The notes beneath the pieces were generated by a model. The model was not told the origin of the DNA. It did not search any database and worked only from the letters and a program-made list of their open reading frames with translations. Shown here one piece after another: positions 7,516 to 16,199 of a stretch of DNA of 64,000 bases (position 1 is its first letter; each line of letters starts with the position of its first letter). This DNA is from Sphingomonas natans (GTDB taxonomy: Bacteria > Pseudomonadota > Alphaproteobacteria > Sphingomonadales > Sphingomonadaceae): contig NZ_JAUOTP010000003.1 in NCBI RefSeq assembly GCF_030546695.1, positions 1-64,000 of the forward strand. The letters are read 5' to 3'. A program made the position numbers and the translations under genes.

Positions 7516-10278
7516 GTGGCCACTTCAGCCGGGTCGGAAGCGACCGCCGTCCCGGGACGTCTTCGATCCCTGCTCGTCAAGCAGCCGGAACCAGTCCTAC
7601 TGATAGGTGCGGGTGCGTCGATCTCCTCGGGCATTCCTGCCGCCGCCGCTGCGGTTGAGCAAATCGTGCGTTGGCGATGGTGCCTCGATAACAATCGGTC
7701 CCATAAAGACCCAACTGTTCGTCCCGGGGACTACAAGCCATGGATGAACACCCTTTCATGGTATTCGGACTCCGTTCCACTTGCCGACCTGTATCCGGTT
7801 GCGGTGAGGAACCTGCTGAACGTCGCCAACGATCGGCGCTCCTTCTTCGAGGACATGATCAATCCCGAAGTTCAACCCAACGTCGGTTACAGGGCGCTGG
7901 CGAACATCCTCCACGCTGGCTGGGTGCGAACGGTTCTAACCGCGAACTTTGACGAATGCGTTCAGCGCGCGAGCATCATCCAGAATCGCCCGCACCACCT
8001 AGTGTCGATCAAGACACCGTCGGATCTGATTCGATTCTCGTCGGCTCCGGAAAATCCTCAGCTCGTGTATCTTCATGGATCGGTCGAACACCTTACCGAC
8101 CGAAACCTGGACACAGACGTGCAGGATCTCGACGCTGAGATCGTCGACAGGGTGAAGCCGCTGCTCCGTGACCATCCTGTTATCGTGATCGGCTACCGCG
8201 GGGCGGAGCCGTCGATCATGCGCAGGCTCTTCCTGGACAACGTCGACTACGCCAACCGCTTCTACAATGGCATCTACTGGTGCGTCCTTGACCGCGAGAT
8301 CGATCTGCCGCTGCCCCCGATGGTGGCCGAACTCGCCGCCCGCATCGGTGGCAATTTCAACAAGGTCGGCATTCGGCACTTTGACGATCTACTCGATCGT
8401 GAGCTCTGGCATCGGCTTTCAACGGAAGGTCATCAGCCCACTCGGCAGCCATCGCGAGGCGGCCCGATTGATGTCCCCTTCGACATGCGGGTCCAGGAAC
8501 AGGATTCGGTTGATGATCTGGATCTCGTGCTGCTTTTCACGCGGCTTCGAGAGTATGCGCTGGTCCTTAGCATAGCCGCGCCCGACGCCTTCGATCGGGA
8601 ATGGACGCTGTCTTTGGCTGAGACCTTCCATCTGATTGGAAAGCCGACTGGGAACGAATTCCATCCGACGGTCGCGGGAAACCTTCTTTTTTCCAAGGGC
8701 GAACCCACCGCGTCGCCAGGAGCCCACGTGCGCCTTCGGGCCAAGGGGCCGGAGCGGTGGCTGCGGCAGTGCTTCGGCGACGACGCCGATTTCCTGCCCC
8801 AGGAAGACGACTCAGTTTACGAAGTGGACATTCGTGGCAACCTCTGGTCGCAACTCGACCAGCTGACCGAGATCCTATCACTTGTGAACCGCCAGTTTCG
8901 CCTGAAGCAGGAGGTGTCCCGGCAGGCGCGATCATACAACCCGCTCGCACTCAAAGAAATGATCGTGAACGCGCTCGTTCACCGCAATTACGAAACCGAC
9001 GAAGCCGTCGAGATCGAAATCACACCTGCCAGCATTCAGACGGTTAGTCCGGGCGGACTTGTCGATGCAGTCGTAGCGCAGATGTATGATTCCGAGCTCG
9101 AAGCCTTGATTAAGAGCGGACGTCGAAGCATCAAGGGTTACCGGAACTCGGTCATTTCCGATCTCTTCTACGGTGGCGGTCAGATGGACCACACTGGATC
9201 TGGACTTTCGGACATGTGGCGCGAGACGGTCAACAACAACGGCGACGTTACCTTCGGACCTACTAACAGCAACACGAGGTTCGAGGTCGCCATCCGCGCT
9301 CGCCAAGAGGCCGTGGACGAGATCACTAACACTGCTGTCGCGGACGAATCTCAGGTTACCCGTTACAGCAGCAACATCCTGCCGATCAGTGCTATGCCCG
9401 AATGGGTATGGCATGCTGGGACGACGGCGGGGACGAACAAAGGACTGTATCACTCGGCTAGTGGATTGCCAGTTCCGCCTGGGCTAGTTCAGGATGGTCG
9501 TTTCTATACCCTGTTTGATCTTGAGGAGCTGGCGGACGGTTTGGTCACTCCGTTCGATGTCGGTGACATTGAAGCTATGAGGGTGGACGAGCTGTTACTG
9601 CTGCCGAACGGCACGAATATCCTTATTCATCTGCTTCAAGATGCGGTGCTGCGTCACTGTCGTGCCCTAGGGATGCAAGTGGACTGGTCTCGGAAGCGAG
9701 CGCACTTTCCGCGCTACGAGGATGGTGACGAGCGTCGCGTCACCTACCAGGCGCGCTACAAGCGGGCGACGCGGACGGTGGTGAAGGTCCGCATGCGCCG
9801 GGACAGCGATGAGGTCTCCTACTACGAGCACAAGGCGCTTTCTGTCACCATCCTTCCGGCGGGCGAGGAGTGGTGCCTAATATTGTCACCGGGCTATGCG
9901 TTCACCCGCAATGGATTCGGAAAACTGATAGGTAACGAGAAGATCAATAGTCTCTCGACGAGAAGGGCGGCCAAGGACTTCAATGCAAGCGTCCACAACG
10001 ATCTCACGTTCTGGCTTGCAATGCTCATCGAAGGGCAGTCCGGTCTCTTTTCGCTGCTACCTGACGTTTCGTCCGAGCTCGAGCCTTACGCGCCGAACAT
10101 TGTGATCTCTGATCAGCTGGTTGGCGCCTCCCTGAATTCCAGCGCCTTCGACGATCTCGCCATCTCCCAGGCGATTGCGGATGACGAGATGGACGAGCTC
10201 GACACGGAGCTGATGAAGCTGGCCGATATGGACGAAGTGGAAAACCCGGATGACAACGAGACGGATCAAGGAGTGTGA
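7516..10278 (+). CDS. SIR2 + RecG/GHKL-like ATPase + APAZ effector of a short Argonaute system
   Basis: A 920-residue protein with three parts. Residues ~25-300 are a SIR2-like domain: LLIGAGASISSGIP (Gly31 onward), the TANFDE motif with Asn144, and LVYLHGS with His187, as in NAD-depleting defence SIR2 enzymes. Residues ~380-610 resemble the ATP-binding domain of RecG-related/Schlafen-type regulators: a conserved block with E481, N485 and HRNY (489-492), a PGG turn, and HTGSGL (559-564). Residues ~640-890 resemble APAZ, the N/L1/L2-like partner domain of short Argonautes, including GYAFTRNGFG near 793 and a later FW dipeptide. The Argonaute gene overlaps its stop by 4 bp. Inference: guide-directed target recognition by the partner triggers NAD(P) hydrolysis and abortive infection. 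The extra ATPase module is unusual relative to plain SIR2-APAZ. Start is GTG. Confidence 0.85.
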   Translation: MATSAGSEATAVPGRLRSLLVKQPEPVLLIGAGASISSGIPAAAAAVEQIVRWRWCLDNNRSHKDPTVRPGDYKPWMNTLSWYSDSVPLADLYPVAVRNLLNVANDRRSFFEDMINPEVQPNVGYRALANILHAGWVRTVLTANFDECVQRASIIQNRPHHLVSIKTPSDLIRFSSAPENPQLVYLHGSVEHLTDRNLDTDVQDLDAEIVDRVKPLLRDHPVIVIGYRGAEPSIMRRLFLDNVDYANRFYNGIYWCVLDREIDLPLPPMVAELAARIGGNFNKVGIRHFDDLLDRELWHRLSTEGHQPTRQPSRGGPIDVPFDMRVQEQDSVDDLDLVLLFTRLREYALVLSIAAPDAFDREWTLSLAETFHLIGKPTGNEFHPTVAGNLLFSKGEPTASPGAHVRLRAKGPERWLRQCFGDDADFLPQEDDSVYEVDIRGNLWSQLDQLTEILSLVNRQFRLKQEVSRQARSYNPLALKEMIVNALVHRNYETDEAVEIEITPASIQTVSPGGLVDAVVAQMYDSELEALIKSGRRSIKGYRNSVISDLFYGGGQMDHTGSGLSDMWRETVNNNGDVTFGPTNSNTRFEVAIRARQEAVDEITNTAVADESQVTRYSSNILPISAMPEWVWHAGTTAGTNKGLYHSASGLPVPPGLVQDGRFYTLFDLEELADGLVTPFDVGDIEAMRVDELLLLPNGTNILIHLLQDAVLRHCRALGMQVDWSRKRAHFPRYEDGDERRVTYQARYKRATRTVVKVRMRRDSDEVSYYEHKALSVTILPAGEEWCLILSPGYAFTRNGFGKLIGNEKINSLSTRRAAKDFNASVHNDLTFWLAMLIEGQSGLFSLLPDVSSELEPYAPNIVISDQLVGASLNSSAFDDLAISQAIADDEMDELDTELMKLADMDEVENPDDNETDQGV

Positions 10279-11771
10279 CAAAACTCACGCTCCTAGAATT
10301 GCGATCGCCGCCACTTCAGTTCGGTGGGGCTGCCCACACCTCGGATCCCAAAGCAGGATTGGAGGCGGCGGGTCCTTTCGACATTAGGTTCGGCTCGGCG
10401 AGGAAGGAAACGATCAATCTCGGCGTGATCGGGCCTCCTGCGCTCGCTGACGACGCACGGAGGTGGATCGACCGCGTGTCAGCGGGCATACCAGTGCTGT
10501 CCGCGTCGACTGCGCTGCGCCGCCCGTTTCCACCATTTGAAACGGTTTTCAGGAAATCGCTAATCCATACCGATTTCATGACCGTGGCGCTCGAAGGAGA
10601 GGCAGATCCGATAGAACTGGCTCTTGCGCATGCTGACCCGTTCGACCGGTTTCAGGCAGTTGTCGATCTCTATGGAGAGGCCCTAGATCGTCTTTCGCGC
10701 CGCGATGTCAATCGACCCGATTTGGTGTTGCTTTGCCTCCCGGACGCCGTCGTCGAGAAATGTCGCACGGTCGAGCGCAACTCCACGGAGGACGAGCGGG
10801 AACGAGCCAAGGCGATCCGCAAGTCAAAGGCTAGCCGTCAGGGCGACTTCTTCGACGTACTGGATGAGATCGAGGAGGGTGCGGACGACCTTCTCAAGCG
10901 CGACCTGCGTCAGGCACTGAAGGCGCGCGCGCTCGCTGCGCGGCTTCCCATCCAACTCGTAACGTCGAGACTGCTCTACGACAGCGTGAAGGGCGAGGAT
11001 CCAGCGACCCGCGCGTGGAATTTTTCGGTGGGTATTTATTACAAGGCAGGGGGCATTCCATGGCGACTGACACCGCCCGGTCCTGACACCTGCTTTGTCG
11101 GAGTGACTTTTCACCACTTCCATACGCGTCAGCGCCATGTCGTTCAGTCGAGTCTCGCGCAGGCGTTCTCGAGCGAGGGCGAAGGCTTCGCGATCCGTGG
11201 CACCGGAGTTCCCGTGACGCCCGGCCAGCGGCTGAATGTCCACCTTTCGGAGGAACAGGCTTTTGATCTCGGCGCTCGAATACTGAGCGAGTATCTGCTG
11301 CGAACAGGTCGATCGCCTCTGAGGCTGGTCATCCACAAGACTAGCCATTTCGATGATGCGGAAGTGAGAGGGTTTGGGTCGGCTCTAGCCGATGTTCCAA
11401 TCGTCTCCCTTGTGACGCTGGTTCCGAGCGCAGTGCGCCTCATTAGATTCAGCCAATATCCACCTAAGGTCGGGACCGTCTTCAGCCTGAACGGTTCGCG
11501 CACGTACCTTTACACGTCCGGCTTCATTCCCGAGATCGACACCTACCCTGGACCGCACATACCGCAACCGTTTGAGGTCCGGTCTCTAGGCCCCGAGGAT
11601 TCGATGATCTCCGCCACTGACGTGTTCAACCTCACGCGTATGAACTGGAATACGGCGGACGTGAGAGGGAAATGGCCGGTGACTCTGTCGTTTGCCCGAC
11701 GGGTTGGAGGTATATTGAACGAATACGGAGACCAGGATCCCGAAGAGACATCATTCAGATATTTCGTCTGA
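10275..11771 (+). CDS. Short prokaryotic Argonaute (MID-PIWI), catalytically inactive
   Basis: A 498-residue protein beginning at GTG 10275, overlapping the stop of the SIR2-APAZ gene (GTGA). An AAGGAG motif at 10268-10273 sits unusually close, so translation is probably coupled. The C-terminus carries the Argonaute PIWI hallmarks: PSAVRLIRFSQYPP, then RTYLYTSGF, and finally LTRMNWNTADVRGKWPVTL followed by an ARRVG helix. The first catalytic aspartate of slicing Argonautes is replaced, since the strand reads CFVGVTFHH (Thr278), so no target cleavage is expected. There is no PAZ domain; the APAZ-bearing partner replaces the N-terminal half. The MID-like segment (~45-230) should bind guide 5' ends. 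Role inferred: nucleic-acid-guided sensor that activates the partner. Confidence 0.9.
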   Translation: MTKLTLLELRSPPLQFGGAAHTSDPKAGLEAAGPFDIRFGSARKETINLGVIGPPALADDARRWIDRVSAGIPVLSASTALRRPFPPFETVFRKSLIHTDFMTVALEGEADPIELALAHADPFDRFQAVVDLYGEALDRLSRRDVNRPDLVLLCLPDAVVEKCRTVERNSTEDERERAKAIRKSKASRQGDFFDVLDEIEEGADDLLKRDLRQALKARALAARLPIQLVTSRLLYDSVKGEDPATRAWNFSVGIYYKAGGIPWRLTPPGPDTCFVGVTFHHFHTRQRHVVQSSLAQAFSSEGEGFAIRGTGVPVTPGQRLNVHLSEEQAFDLGARILSEYLLRTGRSPLRLVIHKTSHFDDAEVRGFGSALADVPIVSLVTLVPSAVRLIRFSQYPPKVGTVFSLNGSRTYLYTSGFIPEIDTYPGPHIPQPFEVRSLGPEDSMISATDVFNLTRMNWNTADVRGKWPVTLSFARRVGGILNEYGDQDPEETSFRYFV

Positions 11772-12425
11772 GTGAGGAACCCACGACCGTCAATTTGAGA
11801 GTTTCGCAGCGGTGCTACAACCTATGATGAAACTAACGGCGGTTTTCAGGATCGCAGGCTGCCCCAGCGAACGCCCGATATAGCGGCGCATAGCTACCGT
11901 GCGATTCGACCTGAATAAACGGCTGGGAAGGCATTTCGCAGCCTCAAAGCGGCCGTTCCGTTTTCCACCCAATTCGCTCAAGCGACCCGTCCGGCGTACA
12001 CCAGAGATCGATCGTCCAACATTTTCTAGATGCATGCAGCCCGAACCCCTAGCTGGGCCGTCGGAGTGCCGCGTCGGGCGCAGCCAGCCAACGGCTGGGC
12101 CTTTCCCTAGGGGGGTGAGGATGCGGTGGTGACGGGCGCCGGCGACGGCGCGAGGGTCGCGCGGCTGAAGTTGCACGCGCTCTTGCCGCTGGCTGACTTC
12201 GCATACGACTATCGGCCTCTCGTGCCCGGCGCGTAGAAGTAGCGCGGGCGGGCGGCTTTGCACTGTGTATCGATTTCCCGCTCCGCGCTGATATCGGACC
12301 TTTACGCGCACTAGGCGCCCCGTGTTCCGACCGCCCCCTCCAGCGGAAATAAAGTCGCGCCGGGTCGTCCAGGGCAAGGGAACCCCTAGCTCTATCAGTC
12401 GCTTAGGCTCTTCCGCACCGAGGCC
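11772..12425. other. Intergenic region after the Argonaute operon
   Basis: About 650 bp. A 219-codon open frame on the minus strand is Arg/Gly/Pro-rich, lacks any recognisable motif, and reads as a chance frame. No integrase, tRNA or direct-repeat boundary of the defence island was found here. The promoter of the receiver gene must lie at the right end. Confidence 0.5.
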
Positions 12426-12803
12426 ATGATGTCCCAAAACGCCTGCCATCCAACCGTTCTGGTCGTCGAAGATGAGGTTTTCATACGGATGGTCAGCGTG
12501 GATGCGCTCTCCGATGCCGGATACGAGGTCCTGGAAGCCGAAAATGCGGACGAAGCATTGGCGCTCTTAAAGGGTGCCGGTAACATCGACGTGTTGTTTA
12601 CCGACATCCGGATGCCTGGAGAAATGGACGGCTTAGAGCTGGCGGAGCGAGTTCACGTTTGCTGGCCGAAGATCAAGCTCTTGGTGACGTCTGGGCACCG
12701 CAGACTTTCTGACGATGAAATACCGGACGCGGGCCGCTTCATCGGCAAGCCCTACTCTCTCGATGCGGTTGTTCAAAATATACAGGGAATGTTTGAAGAT
12801 TGA
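12426..12803 (+). CDS. Single-domain response regulator (receiver only)
   Basis: A 125-residue CheY-like protein. It has the acidic pair in VVEDEVF, the phospho-acceptor Asp in LFTDIRMPG, the conserved Thr/Ser position in VTSGH, and the Lys in IGKPY. There is no output domain, so it acts as a phosphate shuttle or sink or through protein contact. Alphaproteobacterial receivers of this kind are typically fed by HWE/HisKA_2 kinases such as those at 3333-4448 and 27333-28340, though the pairing is only inference. It precedes the BLUF photoreceptor by 109 bp on the same strand, and the two may share a role. Either of two adjacent Met codons could be the start. Confidence 0.93.
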   Translation: MMSQNACHPTVLVVEDEVFIRMVSVDALSDAGYEVLEAENADEALALLKGAGNIDVLFTDIRMPGEMDGLELAERVHVCWPKIKLLVTSGHRRLSDDEIPDAGRFIGKPYSLDAVVQNIQGMFED

Positions 12804-12912
12804 TCCGCTCCGCTGGAGATCATTGGTCAAGCTGCCGATGTCGACGGGCGAGCGCCGTTCGACGGCTCGGCCTGGGCCTTGCGAACAGGCGAAATATCAA
12901 TAGACAGCTCCG

Positions 12913-13311
12913 ATGGCACAAATGACCCTCCGGCAAATCATATATGTTAGCCGAGCGCGGTCCGATATCAATCTGGATCAAGTGCTACTGAGTTCGAAAA
13001 ATAACAACGCTATTGATGGTGTTTCTGGCCTTTTATGGGTCGATGACCTGTTAGTAGTCCAGGTTATTGAGGGGCCCGACGAGAGCGTCGTCGCGACGTT
13101 CGATCGCATCAAAGTTGACGAACGCCATACGGATGTCGCTGTCGTGAGCGATCGAACCGTAAGCGAGCGGGAGTTCGGCTATTGGAGCATGGAGCTGAGA
13201 CGCCGAGGCCAGCCCATTGACGATCTCGACCGACGACTGAGACGGAAGCTGTCCGGCATGCCGAGGGATCTCCACACCAGCTTCGCAGCGCACTTCGGCA
13301 CCAGATCGTAG
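12913..13311 (+). CDS. BLUF-domain blue-light sensor
   Basis: A 132-residue protein made almost entirely of a BLUF (sensor of blue light using FAD) domain. Key residues are in place: Tyr11 in IIYVSRA, Asn32 in the NNA turn, Gln50 in VVQVIEGP, and the W91-S-M93 motif near the end. The Tyr-Gln-Met/Trp network around the flavin generates the light signal. The ~40 residues after the core, rich in Arg and Asp, are likely the capping helices. There is no attached enzymatic domain, so signalling must use a partner protein; the receiver gene just upstream is a candidate. No strong Shine-Dalgarno is visible before the ATG. Confidence 0.92.
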   Translation: MAQMTLRQIIYVSRARSDINLDQVLLSSKNNNAIDGVSGLLWVDDLLVVQVIEGPDESVVATFDRIKVDERHTDVAVVSDRTVSEREFGYWSMELRRRGQPIDDLDRRLRRKLSGMPRDLHTSFAAHFGTRS

Positions 13312-13652
13312 CGGGCTCGTTGCGGCGGTCGGCGCGACAGACAGCTGCGACCGACCGGATTTCCCGGAACGGTCGCGGCGCGGCTACATCGATCAGCGGA
13401 ACCAGTGAAACGAGTGGAGTGCCTCTTCAACCATGCTGGCCGCGCTCGCCGGAGCGGCGAGACGAAGCGAGCCAATCATCGCCGTAGCCCAATATGCGAG
13501 CCTCGACATAGAACTAGGTCCTCATCGGGGAAACGCTCATGCGGCATATCTGAATGTGCAAGAGAAGCGAGCCTGAGCCTTAGGATCTAAAGGCTTCACC
13601 TGTACTTGGGGCATACCGATCGGAGCTTTGGCGAGCGAGACCGGCGCGCGGG
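13312..13652. other. Intergenic region
   Basis: About 340 bp between convergent genes. Only short, low-information frames are present; no clear terminator hairpin or conserved motif was identified. Confidence 0.4.
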
Positions 13653-13976
13653 TCACGGGCGCTGGACGAAGGGGTCGGCGCCCAGGTCGAGCGGGAGGTC
13701 CGCGACACCGCGGTCCGCAGAGCGATCCGGCAGCTCGGTCCTTAGAGCCGCCGAGATCATCCGTTCCCAGATAGCGACGTCGCCCACCGCGACCATGGCC
13801 CCATCAGGCTCGCGTAGCGTTCGCAGGATCGCAATCGCGTCCTCGCGATGCGCCGGCCAGGTCGCATCGACGCCATCTCCGGCCGAGATCTCGGCTCCAG
13901 CCGCGTTCGCGCTCAGCTCGCGTCCGGCCAGAACACGCGCGATGCGCTCGATCGCGGGAGTTTTCGCGACGTTCAT
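13653..13976 (-). CDS. Conserved hypothetical protein, downstream of DUF3606
   Basis: A 107-residue protein whose start follows the DUF3606 stop by a single base, so the two form a small operon. The sequence begins with an amphipathic helix (IERIARVLAGRELSANA) and contains WPAHREDAIAILRTLREPD, a helical pattern seen in small sphingomonad proteins of unknown function. It looks like a genuine coding frame: acidic/basic balance, coupled spacing and no low-complexity bias. I do not recognise a named family. The operon context with DUF3606 hints at a stress-related role, but nothing in the sequence proves it. Confidence 0.6.
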   Translation of the reverse strand: MNVAKTPAIERIARVLAGRELSANAAGAEISAGDGVDATWPAHREDAIAILRTLREPDGAMVAVGDVAIWERMISAALRTELPDRSADRGVADLPLDLGADPFVQRP

Positions 13977-13977
13977 A

Positions 13978-14163
13978 TCAGGCCGAGAGCCTCTCGGCGG
14001 CCGCGTCTAGAGTGGCGCGATCGTTCCCGTGCCTGTCGATGAGCTCGCGCGCCTGCTCGCGGCTTATGCCATGCTTGTCCGCGAAGTAGGCGACTTCATA
14101 GGGCTCCTCGCCTGCGACCTGCCGCCGGTCGTTGCCGCCCGTGTTCGTCTTGTCGTCCGCCAT
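13978..14163 (-). CDS. DUF3606 domain protein
   Basis: A 61-residue protein starting MADDKTNTGG, followed by DRRQVAG and a helix-turn-helix-like pattern YEVAYFADKHGIS..QARELIDRHGND. This is the DUF3606 signature of small alphaproteobacterial proteins. I chose ATG 14163 over the longer frame because homologous DUF3606 proteins begin at this motif. Function is unknown; members are often abundant and stress-induced. A second, divergent DUF3606 gene lies at 37961-38143. It is transcribed together with the hypothetical protein just downstream. Confidence 0.85.
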   Translation of the reverse strand: MADDKTNTGGNDRRQVAGEEPYEVAYFADKHGISREQARELIDRHGNDRATLDAAAERLSA

Positions 14164-14333
14164 GACCAACTCCTCTTCCGCATCCAGAATCCCCGAACGC
14201 ATTCAGGAGTTCCCGCTCAAGGAACGTCGTCGGCCGTCGCGAGGAGCGGATCCATCCATCCGTAGCCGGCTTGCGACGGGAACGACTTGTCGTCGACCGC
14301 GTCTTCTGACGATGGAATGGCGCTCCTGACACC

Positions 14334-16199
14334 ATGGCCCGAACGCGATCCGCCAAGAGCCACGACGGGAGCGCCGGCGCGTCCGCCGCGCCGCCGTTCC
14401 AGCCGGTGCAGCTTGCCAAGCTCGTCGATCATGTCCCCGTGGGGAACGCGTGGCTGCATGAGCTCAAGTTTGACGGCTACAGGTGCCTTCTCAGCGTCGG
14501 TGCCTCCGCCGCGCATGCCTTCACGAGGTCGGGGCTGGACTGGAGCGACAAGTTCGATGCCATCGTGGCAGACGCGCTGAGCTTGCCCGCGAGGTCGGCG
14601 CTCATCGACGGCGAGGTCGTCGTCATCGACGATGACGGCCGCACAAATTTCCAAGCCCTTCAGTCGGCCATAAAGGGAGCGCCCGCGCGCTTGGAATACT
14701 ACGCGTTCGACCTGCTACATCTGGATGGCGAGGACCTGACCGGCCGCCCGCTCACGGAGCGCAAAGCGAAACTAGCGGCACTGCTCAAGGGCCATGATGG
14801 CGTGATCCACTATTCGGATCACATCGTGGGCTAAGGCGAGGCGCTGTTCGACAAGTTCTGCGGTGCTGGGCTCGAGGGCGTCATCTCCAAGCGCGCCGAC
14901 GCCAAATATGTCGGTTCGAGAAACGGTAGCTGGCTCAAGACCAAATGCATCTGCCGGCAGGAGTTTGTGATCGTCGGTTGGACCAAGTCTGACAAGGGTC
15001 GGGGCTTCCGTTCCCTGATCCTGGGCGTGAACGAAGGCGGCAAGCTGCGTTACGCCGGCAAGGTCGGCACCGGGTTCGACAATGCCGAGATCCTGCGGCT
15101 TGGCGAGATCATGGAGCCGCTTGCGGTGCGAGAGGCTACGGTCGCCGCGCCCCGCGCCGAGGCTAGGGGTGCGCACTGGATCAGGCCGAAGCTTGTTGCG
15201 GAGATCGCCTTCACCGAGATGACAACGGAAGGGACCCTCCGCCACCCGAGCTATCTGGGGATGCGGGAGGATAAAAAGCCGGAAGCGGTCGTCATCGAGA
15301 CGGAAGCGTCCGTCGCTCAGATCGAAGCGGCGGCGACATCGAGCGTTGTGATCAGCAATCGTGATAGGGTGATCGATCCGGACGGCGGCACGACGAAAGG
15401 CCAGCTTGCGGACCACTATGCAGCCGTTGCTCCGATCATGCTGCCGTGGGCCGGCAGCCGGCCGATCAGTCTCGTACGTTGCCCTCAGGGGCGCTCCAAG
15501 AAATGCTTCTTCCAGAAACATGACGCAGGAATGTTCGGCGAACGCGTCCATCAGGTCGCGATCCGCGAAAAGGCTGGTCACGAGGAGCCCTATCTCTACA
15601 TCGATGACGCCGACGGTCTTCTGACCTGCGTGCAGATGGGCACCATCGAATTCCATGGTTGGGGCGCCCGCATTGAGGCTGTGGAAAAAACAGACCGGCT
15701 GGTGTTCGACCTCGACCCCGACGAAGGACTTACCTTCGAGGCGGTGCGTTCCGCCGCGTTCCACTTCCGGGACATTTTGAAGCAGATAGGTCTGGAGACC
15801 TTCCCGATGGTCACGGGCGGCAAAGGCGTCCACGTTGTCGCGCCGCTCACGCCGCAGGCCGAATGGCCCGAGGTGAAGAGCTTCGCGCACCGGCTCGCCC
15901 AGGCGGTCGCCGAAGTCGATCCCGCAAACTTCACGGCCGCGCTGCCAAAAGCGCAGCGCAAGGGGAGGATCTTCGTCGACTATCTCCGCAATCAACGCGG
16001 CGCGACGGCCGTGATGCCCTACTCGGTCCGCGCCCGGGCCGGTGCCCCCGTCGCCGCCCCCATTAGTTGGAAGGAGATGGAGACGATCGACAGCCCCGCA
16101 CACTGGCATGTCGGGGACGCCGCGGAGCTCCTGAAACGGTCCGCATCGAAGGCGTTGGCGAACTGGGGCCGGGCTGACCAGGTCTTGCCGGACCTCTGA
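14334..16199 (+). pseudogene. ligD: DNA ligase D (ligase + polymerase domains) with in-frame TAA at codon 167
   Basis: ATG 14334 opens an ATP-dependent ligase domain with the adenylated Lys45 in ELKFDGYR. At 14832-14834 the frame hits TAA after SDHIVG, then continues in the same frame with GEALFDKFC, GLEGVISKRADA and SWLKTKC, which belong to the same ligase domain. After the OB fold comes a primase-polymerase domain with TKGQLADHY, FDLDPDEG and TGGKGVHVV. Read through, it is 621 residues in ligase-polymerase order, without the phosphoesterase module some LigD proteins carry. LigD joins double-strand breaks with Ku; no ku gene is in the window. The single stop, in an otherwise undamaged gene, suggests a recent mutation or sequence error. 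A separate polymerase polypeptide from an internal start is possible. xth follows immediately. Confidence 0.88.

Noticed and set aside
12379-12405. EcfG-like promoter (GGAAC-N16-CGCT) before the receiver gene; a similar one at about 35129 before glutaredoxin
   Set aside because: The -10 reads CGCT instead of CGTT in both, so the evidence is too weak to list.
11790-12449. 219-codon minus-strand frame
   Set aside because: Arg/Gly/Pro-rich, no motif, no ribosome-binding site; typical chance frame in GC-rich DNA.
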